Source: Mycolicibacterium litorale
Lineage (GTDB): Bacteria; Actinomycetota; Actinomycetes; Mycobacteriales; Mycobacteriaceae
Length of the DNA: 64,000 bases
Reading direction: 5' to 3'
Assembly: GCA_002007745.1 (NCBI GenBank)
Contig: CP019882.1
Span: 310,001 to 374,000, forward strand
Position numbers and translations under genes: made by a program. Below are positions 26,950 to 39,839 of the stretch, piece after piece. Under the pieces are notes generated by a model. The model did not search any database, was not told the DNA's origin, and worked only from the letters and a program-made list of their open reading frames with translations. The first letter of the stretch is position 1, and every line of letters starts with the position of its first letter.

Positions 26950-29900
26950 TCAGCGTTCCGGCGGGGCCTGCTGCCCGCCGGAGTTCTCGGTGGGCTCGGG
27001 CTCGGCGTCGGCCGCCTCCGGGGGCGAATCCGAGTCGGGCAGCTGCGACACCAGATGCTCGGCGAGTTCTCCGATCGTCGGGTAGTCGAAGACCGCCGTC
27101 GGGCTGATATCGAACTTGCCGCCGAACTGTCCGAACAACCGGTTACGCAGTTCGACCGCCATCAGCGAGTCCGTGCCGAGGTCCAGGAACCGGCTGCTCG
27201 CGGCCGGCGGCGCAGCCAGCCGCAGGAAGCCCTGCACCTCGCGCTGCAGGAACTCGGTGATGAAGCCGGCTCGCTGCGCCACCGGGGTCTCCTGCAGCTG
27301 CCGCAGCAACTCGCTGTCCCGCCTGCCGCCGCTTCGTCGCGGGGCAGGACCTGGTCCAGCAGGGGAGGCCGGATGCCGCCCAGCATCTTCGCCGTGCGCT
27401 GCCAGTTGGCCTTGAGAACGGTCGCCTGCGCCGTGCCGTGCCGGACGACTTCGCCGAGTGCGGCCAGCGCCGCGGTTGGCTCGAGCGGCATCATGCCCTG
27501 CGCGCTGAGGTTGGCCACTGCGGCTTGCGAACTCGCCATCCCGCCGTGGCCCCACGGACCGAAGTTCACCGCCGTCGCGGGTAGACCCTGTGCCCGGCGC
27601 TGGGCGACCAGTCCGTCGAGCAGCGCGTTGGCGGTCGCATAGTTGGCCTGTGCGGGCGAACCCAGCACCGCCGACGCAGACGAGTACACGATGAAGAAGT
27701 CCAACGCGTCGTCACGGGTCAGGTTGTGCAGGTGCTGGGCGCCGTAAGCCTTGGGGCCCAACGCCGTTCGGAACCGTTCGGGGCTCTGCTGCGGTATCAG
27801 CGCGTCGTCGAGCACACCGGCCAGGTGGGCCACGCCGGCCAGCGGCGGGAAGTCGGCCCTGATCTTCGCCAACAGCCCGGCCACCTCGGACTCGTCGGCG
27901 ACGTCAGCCGACAAGACGTGGATCCGGCAGTGGTAACGCTCGGTGACGGCCTCGATAGCCTTCAGGGTGTCCGGGTCGGGCGCCCGGCGGCTGGTCAACA
28001 CGATGTCACCGGCGCCGAGCTGGGCCAGATACGCAGCCGTGTGCAGGCCGAGCGCACCGAGGCCGCCGGTCACCAGATAGCTCCGATCCGGGCGCGGCTG
28101 AAGCGGTTTGGGCATCTGCACCACGATCTTGCCGATGTGGCGGGCCTGCTGCATGCGCCGGAACGCCGCCCTGGCCTCGGTCAGCGGATACACCTCGGCC
28201 GGGACCGGGGTCCACTCACCGCTGGCCAGCCCGGCGGACACCTCGGCCATCAGCCGCTGGATGTGGCCGGGGTCGGTCATCATCGTCACGTCCAACGCGA
28301 TGACTTCGTAGTCGATGTCCGGGCGCAATGCCGCCATCTGCTCGGGAGTCCAGATGTCGCGCTTGGCGATCTCGGCGAACCGGCCCCCCTTGGCAGTCGC
28401 CCTGACCGTCGCCTCGACGAACCCCTCGTTGGTCAGGCTGTTCAGTACCACATCGACACCTTCACCGCCGGTGTCGGCCAGGATCTGGTCGGCGAAATCG
28501 GTGGTGCGCGAATCGTAAACGTACTCAACGCCCATCGCCCGTAGCGTTGCACGCTTGTATGTGCTCGCCGTGGCGAACACCGTCGCACCGTGCTGCCGGG
28601 CCATCTGGACGGCGGCCAGGCCCACGCCTCCGCTCGCGGCGTGGATCAGCACGCGATCGCCGGGCTTGAGTTTCGCCCAGTCGAACGCGAGGCGGACGGT
28701 CAGCGCCGCCGCGGGAATGGTCGCGGCGTCGACGGCACCGATCCCGTCCGGGACCGCCGCCAGCAGCGGCGCCGGCACGTTCAGTCGACTCGCGAAAGCG
28801 CCCTGCATGGAGCCGAACACCCGTTGGCCGACCTCGAAGCCGGTGACCTCGGCACCCACCTCGGTGACGGTGCCGCACAGGTCGCCACCGATCGGGCCGG
28901 GGTCCCCAGGGTAGAGGCCGAGCACGTTCAACACGTCGCGGAAGTTGAGGCCGGCGGCCTCGACCCGGACCTGGACCTCGTTCGGTGCCGGTGGGGTCAC
29001 CTCGGCTTCGGTCAGGCGCAGGTTGTCGATCGCACCGCGCTCGGTCGGCGCCAGCACATAGTCGTCGCTGCGCGGCATCGGAAGCTGCCCGCTGCGCGCC
29101 CAGTGCAGCAGCCGCGACACCAGGAAACGGCCTTGCCGCACCGCCATCTCGGGCTCGACAACCGGCGTGCCGAGCGATTCGGCCAACCAGCCCAGCGATT
29201 CCGGATCGCTGTCCACCAGCCGGCAGCGCAGCGTCGGCTGCTCGGCGATCAGGGTGCGTCCCAGACCCCACAGCGCGGCCTGGACCGGGTCGACGGGTTC
29301 GCCGGGTTCGGTGGCCACCGCCCCTTCGGTGATGATCCACAGTCCGCCGGACAAGGTGCTCTTCTCCTCGGCCAGCGCGGTCTGCGCGGCGGCCAGCAGA
29401 CCCCCGACGTGGTCTTCCAGCCGCGCCTGCAGATCGGCGGTACCGGCCTCGGCGGTCGGCCCGCGGCGGCTGCGCCAGACGATTCCGGTGACCGGCGTGC
29501 CGCGCTCGGCGGCATCGGCGAACGCCTGCCGCCAGGCCTGCGGATCACTGGGCGCCTCGACGATGGCGGCCCCGGGTACCTCGCCGGCCAGTGCGTCGAA
29601 TCCGGCGACCAGCCAGGTGCCACTGGTGGTGGAGTTCTTGTCGGCACGGTCCGGGGCGGCCGCTTCCTGCCAACCCAGGGTGTAGAGCAACCGGGTGGAG
29701 TCGCCGCCCAGCCCGCGCAGCAGAGCTTCCCGGGGCGCGCGCTTGACGGTGAATTCGCGGATGCCGCCCAGTAGGCGCCCGTCGCGGTCGACGAAATCGA
29801 TGTCGAAGACCTGGGTTTCGCTGTTCAACGCACTCTCATGCCAGCGTGCCCGGCAGTAGAACCGGCGCGGCATCTTCTCCTGCACCTCGACCCGCCCGTA

Positions 29901-32900
29901 CCGCAGCGGCAGGAACAGGTCCGACATGCCCTGCTCGGCGGCGAGTATCGCCGGGAAGGCGGGGAAGGCCACCCCGGTGCACAGGTCGAGCAACACCGGG
30001 TGGATCGGTTCGCTGCTGAGGTGTTCGGCGAGCTCCTCGCCGATGGCGATGTCGCCGATCGCCTCGCCCTCGCCGACCCACAGCGATTTGAGCGAGGTGG
30101 ACCAGGTCGGTCCCCAGGCGAGTTCCATGTCGTGGAAGATGTCGAACAGTTCCTGCGGGCGAGTGCGGGTCATCTGCTCGGTCGCCTCGTCCGGGGTGGT
30201 TCCCGGTTCCCGCGGTTCGGCGTCGGCGCCCGCCGACAGTGTGCCGTCGGCGTTCAACGACCAGTCGGAATCCCGGACTCCGTAGGGTCGGCTGTGCACC
30301 TGGAACTTCCATCCCGCACCGGCTTCGAGCGGGTGCAACGTCAGCTGCACCTCACGAGAAGCCCTGTCGGGCAGGATGATCGGCTCGTAGAAGAAGACCT
30401 CTTCGACGCGTGCCGGGGCACCGGCGGCGGCCAGCGCCATCGCCGCATATGTCGCGCCGGGCACGACGACGGTGCCGTAGATGACGTGGTGCGCCAACCA
30501 TGGTTGCGTCTTGACCGACAGGATGTTGCTGTAGACGGTGTCGCCGGAGGCGAGATCTTTGGGGCTGCCGAGGATGCCGGATGTCGACACACCACCGGAA
30601 CTCATGCCCGCGATGGCCGAGGTCTTGGGCCAGTAGCGGCGGCGCTGGAACGGGTAGGTGGGCAGTTCGAGCCGGTGACCGGGGTGTGCCGCCGCGCGGC
30701 GAAGTCCGGCCGGTGGCCGCAGATGTAGGTGGTGGCCAGTGCCTCGGTGATCTGACGCTGGGCGTTCGCGCCCTTGCGCAGGGACACGATCGCACGCAGC
30801 GGGGCCGATGACTCCGGCCAGATCTGCAGGGCGGCGGCGGTCAGAATGGGCTGCGGCCCGATCTCCATCAACACCGAGCAGCCCAACGCCGCGACGGTAC
30901 GCACACTTTCGGTGAACTGCACCGGCTGGCGGGAATGCCGCCGCCAATACTGCGCATCGAGCGGGGTTTCGGCGGCGAGCACCGTGCCGGTCCGGTTGCA
31001 GACCAGCGGGCGGGTGGGGGCGGCGTACTCGAATTGCGCGGCGAACGACTCGAATTGGTCGAGCACGGGGTCCAGCAGTTCCGAGTGGAAGGCGTGGCTG
31101 GTTTCCAGCCAGGTGCACCGGGTGCCGTCCTGACTGCAGGCGGCGACGATCTGCTCCAGGTCGTCGCCCGGTCCGGACAGCACCGTGTTGCGGCCGTTGT
31201 AGGCGCCGACGGAGACACGCGGGAAGGCATCGGCTGCGCGCTCCACGTACTCCGGATCGGCGAACACCGCCACCATTCGACCGCCGGCCGGCAGGCTGCC
31301 GAACAACCGGCCCCGCTCGGCGATCAGCCGGGCGCCGTCTTCGAGGCTGAACACCCCGGCCACACAGGCCGCGGCATACTGTCCCACGCTGTGGCCCAGC
31401 ACCACATCGGGCTCGATGCCCCAGGACTGCCACAACCGGGCCAAGCCCATCTCGACGGCGAAGATCGCCGGTTGGGCAAAGGACGTGTGCCGCAGCGTCT
31501 CTGCCGCCTCGCGATCACTGGAGAACAAGACCTCCAGCAACGGGCGCGGCAGCATGGGATCCACGGCTTGGGCGCAGCGGCGCACGGTGTCGGCGAACAC
31601 CGGCTCACTGTCGAACAAGTCCCGAGCCATCCCCGGGTACTGGCTGCCCTGCCCGGGGAAGAACCACGCGGTGGTCGGCGGGTCCGTGCATTCGCCGCGC
31701 TGCACACCCGGCCGCTGTCGGCCGGCCACCAGGTCGTCCAACAGCATCCTGGCCTCGGAGACGGAGTTCGCCACCAACGCCGCCCGGTGTTCGAAGTGGG
31801 AACGCCCCGCTCCGGCGGTGAAGCACACATCGGCGAACGGTGTCTCGGGGTGCGCGTCCAGCCAGGAGGCGTAGCGCGCAGCCAGCGCCACCAGCCCCGG
31901 TCCGGAGCGGGCGGACAACGGCAGCACGCTGAACGGTTCCCGGGCAGCGGGTGCCGCAGCACCCTCGTCCGTCCCGTAGCGGTCGTCGGCGGCCGCCACG
32001 GGCTGGGGTGCTTCTTCAAGCAGCACATGCGCATTGGTGCCGGTGAACCCGAACGCGCTCACCCCGGCGCGCCGTGGCCTGCCATTGGCCGGCCACGGTG
32101 TCGCGGTGTCGACCACCCGGACCGGAAGCGCGTCCCACGGGATGTGCGGCGACGGATTGTGGAAGTGCAAGGTCTGCGGGATCAGCCCGTGCTGCAACGA
32201 CAGCACGACCTTGACCAGACCGGCGACGCCGGCCGCGGACTCCAGATGCCCGATGTTGGTCTTCGCCGTTCCCATCAGCAACGGCCGGCCCGGGTCGCGC
32301 CCGGCCCCGTAGACCGCCGCGGCGGCCTGCACCTCGATCGGATCGCCCAGCGGGGTGCCCGTGCCGTGCGCCTCGAGATAGTCGACGTCGTCGCCGGTGA
32401 GGCCGGCGCGGGCCAGCGCCGCGCTGATAAGTCGTTGCTGCGCACCGCCATTGGGCACGGTCAGACCGCTGGAGGCGCCATCGGAGTTGACTGCACTGCT
32501 CCGGATGACCGCGCAGATCCGGTCACCGTCGCGTTCGGCGTCGCTCAACCGCTTGAGCACCAGGACCCCGCAGCCTTCGCCGCGCACATAACCGTCGGCT
32601 GCGGCGTCGAAGGTCTTGCACCGGCCGTCGGGGGCCAGCATCCGGGCGCGGGAGGCGGCGACGATCGACGCCGGGCTCAGCAACACATTGACGCCGCCGG
32701 CCAGTGCCAGATCGCAGTCACCGGAATGCAGGGCCTGACTGGCCTGATGGACGGCCACCAGCGAGGAGCTGCAGGCGGTGTCCACCGCGACCGCGGGACC
32801 CTCCAGGCCCAGGGTGAACGCCACCCGGCCCGCGACGGCGTTGAGCGCGTTGCCGGTGATGAAATGGGCCTCGAGGTTCTCGACCGAGTCACCGGACAGC

Positions 32901-35900
32901 AGATGCGAGTACTCGTTGGCGCCGACGCCGACGAAGACTCCGGTCCGGCTGCCGCGCAACGACGCCGCGGAGTACCCGGCCCGCTCCAGGCCTTCCCAGG
33001 CTGTCTCGAGCATCAGGCGCTGCTGCGGGTCGATCCACACCGCCTCGCGGGGGGATATGCCGAAGAACTCCGGATCGAAACCGTCGACGCTGTCGAGGTA
33101 TCCGCCGCTGCGGGTGTAGATCTTGCCCGGCGTCTGCTGATCGGGGTCGTAGTACTCGTCCACGTCGAAGCGGTCTTCGGGGATCTCCCGGATCGCGTCC
33201 ACTCCCTCGGACAGCACCTGCCAGTACGCGTCCGGATCGGGCGAACCCGGGAACCGGCAGGCCATCGCGATGATGGCGATGGGTTCGTCGGCTGCCGAGG
33301 TCGCCAGCGACACCGGCGGGGCGACAAGCGTGCTGCCGGCCCGTTCGTTGAGGCTCAGGACGTCGGTGAGCAGATAGTCCGCCACATCGGTCAACCGGGG
33401 GTAATCCATCGCCAGCGTGGCCGGTAGTTCCCGGCCGAACGCCTGCTCCAGTCGGCGGCGCAGCTCGACGGCCATCAGGGAATCCATGCCGAGGTCGAAG
33501 AATCCGGCTTCCTCGCGGACCTCCGCGGCGTCGATCCTGGTCACCTCGGCAACGGTGTTGCGCAGGTACTCCAGCACGAGCTTCTTGCGTTGTTGCGCCG
33601 GGGCTGCGGTGAGTTGTTCGACCAGCCGGGTGCGTCCCGAGGCTCCGGCCGCCTGCGCCCCCGATTCTGCGGCGGCTTGGGGCACCTCGCGGGCCACCTC
33701 GGCCAGCAGCGCCCGGCGACCGGCCTGCAGGTAGACCGGCAGGAAGCGGGCCCAGTCCACCCGCGCCACCACCGACTGCGCCGGACCGTGGGTACGGGCC
33801 GTCACCAGAGCGTCGGCCATCCCCGCCAGTGCGTCGGCCGAGGACAGGGTGCCCACGCCGCGGCGTTCCAGTTGTGCGCGGGCGTCCTCGTCGGCCATAC
33901 CCGTCGACCAAGGGCCGAAGTCCACACTGACCGCCGCGCCGCCGCGCGCCCGCAACCGCCAGGTCAGCCCGTCGAGGAAGGCGTTGGCAGCGCTGTAGGC
34001 GCTCTGGCCGAAGCTGCCCCACACCCCCGAGATCGACGAGATGGACAGGAAGAAGTCCAGTGCGAGGTCGGCACAGGCCTCGCTGAGATACCAAGCGCCC
34101 CAGACCTTCCCGGCGAACACTCGATCCACTTCGGTGTTCTCCAGTGAGCTCAGTGGCGTTGTGCTGTTCTCGCCCGCGGCATGGACGACGCCGGCCAGCG
34201 GCGGGAGCTCGGCGTGCACGGCGGCCATCAGGCGGGCGATGTCGTGCGGGTCGGCAACGTCGGCAGTCAACACGCGCACGGCGCAGCCGTGCTGCTCGCG
34301 TAGCGCCTCGATGCGACGTTCGGCGGCATCGTCCGGCGCGCGACGGCCGGTCAGAACCAGCTGGCGGGCGCCGTGCGCAGCCAGGTACCCGGCGATCTCC
34401 AACCCGACCGACCCGAGTCCACCGGTAACCAGATAGGTTGCCTCGGAACGCAATTCCAGCTGTGTCGGGTTGGGTTGGCCGGTACGCCTGACCAGGCGGG
34501 GGACATGAACGGTGTGGTTGCGCAGAGCGATCTGGTCTTCACCGGGTGTCGCCGCGACGACCTGCTTGATCAGCCGTGACCAGTCGTCGGCGTCGCCCGA
34601 CAGGTCAGCCAGACCGCCCCACACCTGGGGGTATTCCAGTGCGGCCACGCGGCAGAAGCCCCACAGCGCACTGTGTTCGGGCGACACGGTGTCGGTGTCG
34701 GTGACCCGCTGGGCGGCCCGGGTCACCACCCATATGGGTGCGCGCAGTTCGGCCGCCGCCGCGGCCCGGAACAGTCGCTGGGTGCCGCCGAGGATGCGAT
34801 GCTGCATTCGTAGCAGTGATCGCATGGACGGCGCGCCGTCGGCATCCAGCGCCGCGACGTGCAGGATGCGCAGTGCCGGCTCGTCGCGAACCGCGGCGCG
34901 CAGCTCGGCCACCAGCCGCTCCTCGTCGGCATCGGAAGCCGGCAATCCCAGCACACGATGCCGGTGGCCGTGCGTGGTCAGCGCCTCGATCAACGGCGCC
35001 GTGACACCGGCATCGTCGCCGATGACCAGCCAGGCGGCGCCCTCGCCGACCGCCGCGGGGGAGACCTCGGGGTGGTCTGCCAGCGGATCTCGTAGCGGAT
35101 GTCCGCGATGGATTGCGCGCTGCGCTGGCGGTTGTGTTGCGCCGCAAGCCTTGTCAACACCTCAGCGGTAGCGGTGCTGGCGCCCGCGCCGTCGAGTAGC
35201 GCCGCGAGTTCCTCGATCCGTCCGTCCTCGAGCAGCCGGACGGCCTCGGTGGGAGTCGCGCTGCGGTGTCCGGACAGCGGACCGGTCTCGCTCTGCTGCT
35301 GGCGGAACCAGTACTGCCGATGCTGGAAGGGGTACGTCGGCAGGTCGACCTTGCGGGCGGGCCGGTGCAGGGCCGCGCCGAAGTCGGGTAGATGGCCTGC
35401 GACGTAGCTGCCGGCCAAGGCTTCGGTGACCTGACGGTGGTCGGCGCCGGTGCGGCGCAACGAGGGGATCGCCTTGGGTGCGGTTGCCGGATCGGGCCAT
35501 GCGCGCAGCGCCGCCGCGGTGAGCACCGGCTGCGGGCCGACCTCGAGCAGCGCTGTGCAGCCGAGTTGGGCCAGCGTCGCGACTCCCTTGGCGAATTCCA
35601 CCGGCTGGCGCGCGTGGCGGCGCCAGTAGGCGGCGTCCAGCTTGGCGCTGCGCCCCAGGGCCGCCCCGGTCCGGTTGCACACCAGAATCCGCTGCGGCGG
35701 GCCGAATTCGAGACCGCTGGCATACGACTCGAACTCGTCGAGCGCCGGATCCAGCAGGGCGGAGTGGAACGCGTGGCTGGTGTCGAGCCAGTCGCACCGG
35801 ACACCGTCCGCGGTCAGCGCGGCCACCGCCTGTTCCAGATCGGTTCCGGGCCCGGACAACACGGTGTTGGCACCGTTGTAGGCGGCGACCGACAAGGACG

Positions 35901-37989
35901 GATAGTCGTCGGTGATGCGCTCGACCCGGTCGGGATCGGCGAAGATCGCGGCCATCCGCCCACCGGCGGGCAGGTCGCCGAAGAGACGACCGCGCTCGGC
36001 GAGCAGCCGGACACCGTCCTCGAGGCTGAACACACCGGCGACGCAGGCTGCCGCGTACTGGCCGACACTGTGCCCGAGCACCACGTCGGGTTCGAAACCC
36101 CATGACTGCCAGAGACGCGCCAGCCCCATCTCCACCGCGAAGATCGCGGGTTGGGCGTGGCGGGTCTGCTGCAGCGTGCCCGCGACGTCGGCATCGGTGG
36201 GGTCGGTGCCGAAAATGACGTCCAGCAGCGGCTTTTCCAGCACATCGGCGATGGCGTCGGCGCACCGCCGCATGGTCTCGGCGAACACCGGCTCGGTCTC
36301 GAACAACTCCCGGGCCATCCCCGCGTACTGACTGCCCTGGCCGGGGAACAACCATGCGGTTTTGGGGGCGTCGGCACCCTCGCCGCGCACCAGTCCCGGA
36401 GCCGGCAGGTCGTCGGCCAGCGCACCGAGCAGTTCGCGCGCGGACTCTGTGGAATTCACCACCAAGGCGGCGCGGTGCTCGAAGTGGGCGCGCGCGGTGC
36501 CCGCGGTGAGGCACACGTCGGCCAGGGTGGCGTCGGGATGCTCGCTGAGCCAGCCGCGGTACTGCTCGGCGGTCTGCACCAGGGCGGCGGGTGTGCGCGC
36601 CGACAGCGGGAGCACCATGAATCGCCGGTCGTCGGCCGGATCGGCAGACGGCGCGGTCGGCGCGGTCGGCTGTGGCGCCTCTTCGAGGATCACGTGCGCG
36701 TTGGTCCCGGAGAATCCGAACGAGCTGACGCCCGCGATGCGGGGGCGCTCACCGCGCTCCCAGGCGACAGCCTCGTCGACCACCCGCACCGGAATCCGAT
36801 CCCACGGGATGTGTGGCGACGGATCCTGGAAGTTCAGGTGCTTGGGCAGCTCCTGGTGCTCCAGGGACAGGACGACCTTGAGCACCCCGGCGACACCCGC
36901 GGCGGCTTCCAGATGCCCGATGTTCGTCTTCGCCGACCCGATCAGCAGCGGCTGGTCGGCGGGCCGGCCCTTGCCCAGTGCGGCGGCCGCGGCCTGCACC
37001 TCGATGGGGTCGCCCAACGAGGTGCCGGTCCCGTGCGCCTCCAGGTAGCCGACGTCGCTGGGCGCCAGACCGGCGCGATCCAGTGCCTCGGCGATGACCC
37101 GCTGCTGGGCGACCCCGTTGGGCACCGTGAGACCGCCCGAGGCACCGTCGGAGTTGACCGCGCTGCCGCGGATCACGGCGCGGATGTGGTCACCGTCGCG
37201 GATGGCGTCCTCGAGGCGTTTGATGACGATGACGCCGCATCCCTCGCCACGGACGTAGCCGTCGGCGGCGGCATCGAAGGTCTTGCAGCGGCCGTCGGGG
37301 GCCAACATCCGCGACTGCGAGAAGGTGATCATGGTGGCCGGGCTGAGCAGGACGTTCGCCCCGCCGGCCAGGGCGAGATCGCACTCGCCCAGCAGCAGCG
37401 CCTGGCAGGCCTGGTGGATGGCCACCAGCGACGAACTGCACGCGGTGTCGACGGTGACCGCGGGGCCTTGCAGCCCCAGCCGGTAGCTGATCCGGCCCGC
37501 CCCGGCCGCACCGGAGGTGCCGATGGCCAGGTAGGCCTCGATCTCGGGATAAGTCAGCTCGTCCGAGGCCATGCCCAGGTAGTCATGGGTGGACAGGCCC
37601 ACGAAGACCCCGGTCCTGGTGTTGGCCAACGCCGTTGGCGCGGTGCCCGAATGCTCGACGGCCCGCCACGAGGTTTCCAGCAGCAACCGGTGTTGCGGGT
37701 CCATCAGGTTGGCCTCACGGGCCGACACGCCGAAGAAGGGTGCGTCGAACCCGGTGGCGTCCTCGACGAAGCCGGCGCGCCGGGTGACGACCTTTCCGGG
37801 GGCGCTGGGGTCGGTATCGAAGAACTCCTCGGCGTCCCAGCGGTCACGCGGAACCTCGGTCACCGCGTCGCGGCCGTCGTGCAGCACGTCCCAGTACTGA
37901 TCGGCGTCCGCGGCACCGGGGAGACGCGCCGCGTATCCGATGATCGCGAAACGAGGTGTCTGCTGCGTCGGACGTTCGGTAACTGCCAT
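26950..37989 (-). CDS. pks: Bimodular type I polyketide synthase of the trehalose polyphleate locus (frameshifted here)
   Basis: One gene of about 3,680 residues. Module 1 is KS (C184 in [27 protein letters not shown]), AT (GHSVGQ, malonyl-type HAFH), KR (about 34440-33880) and ACP (about 33480, [11 protein letters not shown]). Module 2 is KS (about 33285-32020), AT (about 31670-30760, again HAFH), DH ([13 protein letters not shown], near 30485), ER ([26 protein letters not shown] near 28630), KR ([11 protein letters not shown], near 28080) and ACP ([12 protein letters not shown], near 27160). No DH is visible in module 1. Three breaks, at 35069-35072, 30681-30684 and 27318-27320, are each mended by one extra C/G and rejoin conserved sequence. 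Synteny with papA3-mmpL10-PE-fadD23 identifies the phleic-acid synthase of TPP biosynthesis; unbranched malonyl extension agrees. ATG at 37989; divergent from papA3. Confidence 0.92.
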
Positions 37990-38337
37990 GAGGTTGTGCT
38001 CTCCGCGTCGGTGAGGTGTCGATGCCTTGCGGGAGACCGCGTCAGGGCCAGGATCGTCTTGCGAACGGCCACGGCGCGCTCAAATGTCCCGACAGCCACG
38101 GCCGGCTCGTTTTTCCCTAGCCGTCAGTATGGCATGTGCGTTGCTGAACGACCCTGTTTCCCGGTAGGTGCCATCGTCGCCGCAGGCCGGGGCGCGGCTG
38201 TGTGTGCCCGGTGCCCGGCTCACGCACGGGTCCCCGCCGTCCTGGCGTATTGACGACCTTGACAGCAACAGGGGTTATGTTGAAGTCGGCACCAGCGTGG
38301 CCGGACCGCAGCCGCAGCCGTACACATCCGGGAGGGA
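37990..38337. promoter_or_regulatory. Divergent pks/papA3 intergenic region
   Basis: 348 bases without a gene. A GGAGAG site about eleven bases from the pks ATG serves the minus strand. On the plus strand there are TTGACG (38250) and TTGACA (38259) elements and TATGTT at 38276-38281, but neither spacing is ideal, so the promoter call is tentative. GGAGGGA directly precedes the papA3 ATG. Base composition is lower in G+C near papA3. Confidence 0.4.
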
Positions 38338-39750
38338 ATGTTGCATATCGGGAAGATCCGAGTCGGCACAATCGATGATTGGACGCCGAGGCCAGGTGTG
38401 GTGATTTCCTGGCACCCGACAAATGCGGCCATGGAGAAGGCGCGGCAAGCGCCGGTCAGTCCGGTACCGGTCAGCTATATGCAGGGCCAGCACATTCGCG
38501 GTGTCTACGAACAGGAGGCCGCGGGTCTGGATTACTCGCGGCAGATCATCGCGACCTGTGAAGTGCCTGGTCAGTGCGATATTGATGCGATGAACCACGC
38601 GCTGAACGCATACCTGCGCCGGCATGACACCTATCGGAGTTGGTTCGAATACTCCGGTAGCGGCGACATAATTCGGCGAACCATTGCCGATCCCCAGGAT
38701 ATAGAATTCGAGCCCAGTGATTTCGGCGAAATGGCCGTCGAAGATGCGCGCAAACATATCGTGGACATTCCGACCCCCTTGGAATGGGGTTGCTTCTCTT
38801 TCGGCATCGTACAAGGTGAGGATCATTTCGATTTCTACGCCAGCATCGATCATGTGCACGGGGATGCGGCGCTGATCGGAATCACCATGCTGGAGGCCCA
38901 CGGCATGTATTCGTCGCTGACCCAAAGTGGTCAGCCACTGGCGCTGCCGGAGGCCGGAAGCTTTGATGATTTCTGCGTACAGGAGCGCGAATCCACGGCC
39001 GAACTAACCGTCGATTCGCCCGAGGTTCGCGCCTGGATCGAGTTTGCCGAAAATAACAACGGCACCCTCCCGGAGTTCCCGCTCCCGCTGGGTAACCCGC
39101 TGGAGCCGACTGTCGCGGACATGGTCGGGGAGATGTTGATGGACGCCGACCAGACGGAGCGTTTCGAAGCGGCGTGCAAGGAGGCCGGCGCCCGTTTCGT
39201 CGGCGGCCTGTTCGCCTGCACAGCGATGGTGGACCATGAATTCACCGGTGCAGCAACGTACTACGGGCTTACGCCAAGGGACACCCGCAGGACTTCGGAC
39301 AATTTCATGACCCAGGGCTGGTTCACCGGCCTGGTGCCCATCACCGTTCCGATCGCAGCGACATCGTTCGGTGAAGCGGCTTGGGCGGCGCAGAGCTCAT
39401 TCGATTCGGGCTTGAACCTGGCGAGGGTGCCGTATTACCGCGTGCTGGAATTGGCGCCGTGGCTGGACAAGCCGCGGCCGAACTTTCCGGTCTCGAACTT
39501 CTTACACGGTGGCGCCGCTCCGCTCAACGCCGTGCTGGCGGCCGCCGACATGGGCTATTCGAACAATATCGGTATTTACTCCGACGGCAGATTCTCCTAT
39601 CAGCTGACGATCTATGTATTCCGCTACGAGGCCGGAACGGCAATGTCGGTGATGTTTCCGGACAACCCGATCGCCCAGAAGTCGGTGGCTCGCTACGTCG
39701 CGGCGATGAAGTCCGTCTGTCAGCGGGTCGCCGACAGTGGGCAGTGGTGA
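38338..39750 (+). CDS. papA3: Acyltransferase PapA3 (trehalose acylation)
   Basis: 470 residues of the polyketide-associated acyltransferase family (condensation-domain fold). It resembles M. tuberculosis PapA3 along its length: VPVSYMQGQHIRG, LRRHDTYRSWFEY, the HxxxD catalytic motif H172-D176 in SIDHVHGDAALIG, TTYYGLTPRDTRRT-like YYGLTPRDTRRT, and SYQLTIYVFRYE near the end. In this locus PapA3 is expected to transfer acyl chains to trehalose, giving an early TPP intermediate. ATG 38338 follows GGAGGGA closely; a TTG at 38341 would have better spacing and differ by one residue. The gene uses noticeably more A/T at third codon positions than its neighbours. It is followed by mmpL10 after 89 bases. 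Confidence 0.92.
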   Translation: MLHIGKIRVGTIDDWTPRPGVVISWHPTNAAMEKARQAPVSPVPVSYMQGQHIRGVYEQEAAGLDYSRQIIATCEVPGQCDIDAMNHALNAYLRRHDTYRSWFEYSGSGDIIRRTIADPQDIEFEPSDFGEMAVEDARKHIVDIPTPLEWGCFSFGIVQGEDHFDFYASIDHVHGDAALIGITMLEAHGMYSSLTQSGQPLALPEAGSFDDFCVQERESTAELTVDSPEVRAWIEFAENNNGTLPEFPLPLGNPLEPTVADMVGEMLMDADQTERFEAACKEAGARFVGGLFACTAMVDHEFTGAATYYGLTPRDTRRTSDNFMTQGWFTGLVPITVPIAATSFGEAAWAAQSSFDSGLNLARVPYYRVLELAPWLDKPRPNFPVSNFLHGGAAPLNAVLAAADMGYSNNIGIYSDGRFSYQLTIYVFRYEAGTAMSVMFPDNPIAQKSVARYVAAMKSVCQRVADSGQW

Positions 39751-39839
39751 CGTGCGGTGTGACGAGGGATTGCGCGGCTTGAGCCTGTGAGAGTGAGTTT
39801 CGCGACGAGACGGATGCGAGCACCACGGCTGGGGGCGTC

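Noticed and set aside
30935..33427. 830-codon plus-strand open frame opposite pks
   Set aside because: It mirrors the KS/AT coding frame, has a low-complexity composition and duplicates at the homologous place opposite module 1 (36151-38253).
26950..37989. Reading pks as three or four separate PKS proteins
   Set aside because: The pieces end and begin inside conserved sequence, lack docking regions and starts, and rejoin by single-base additions.
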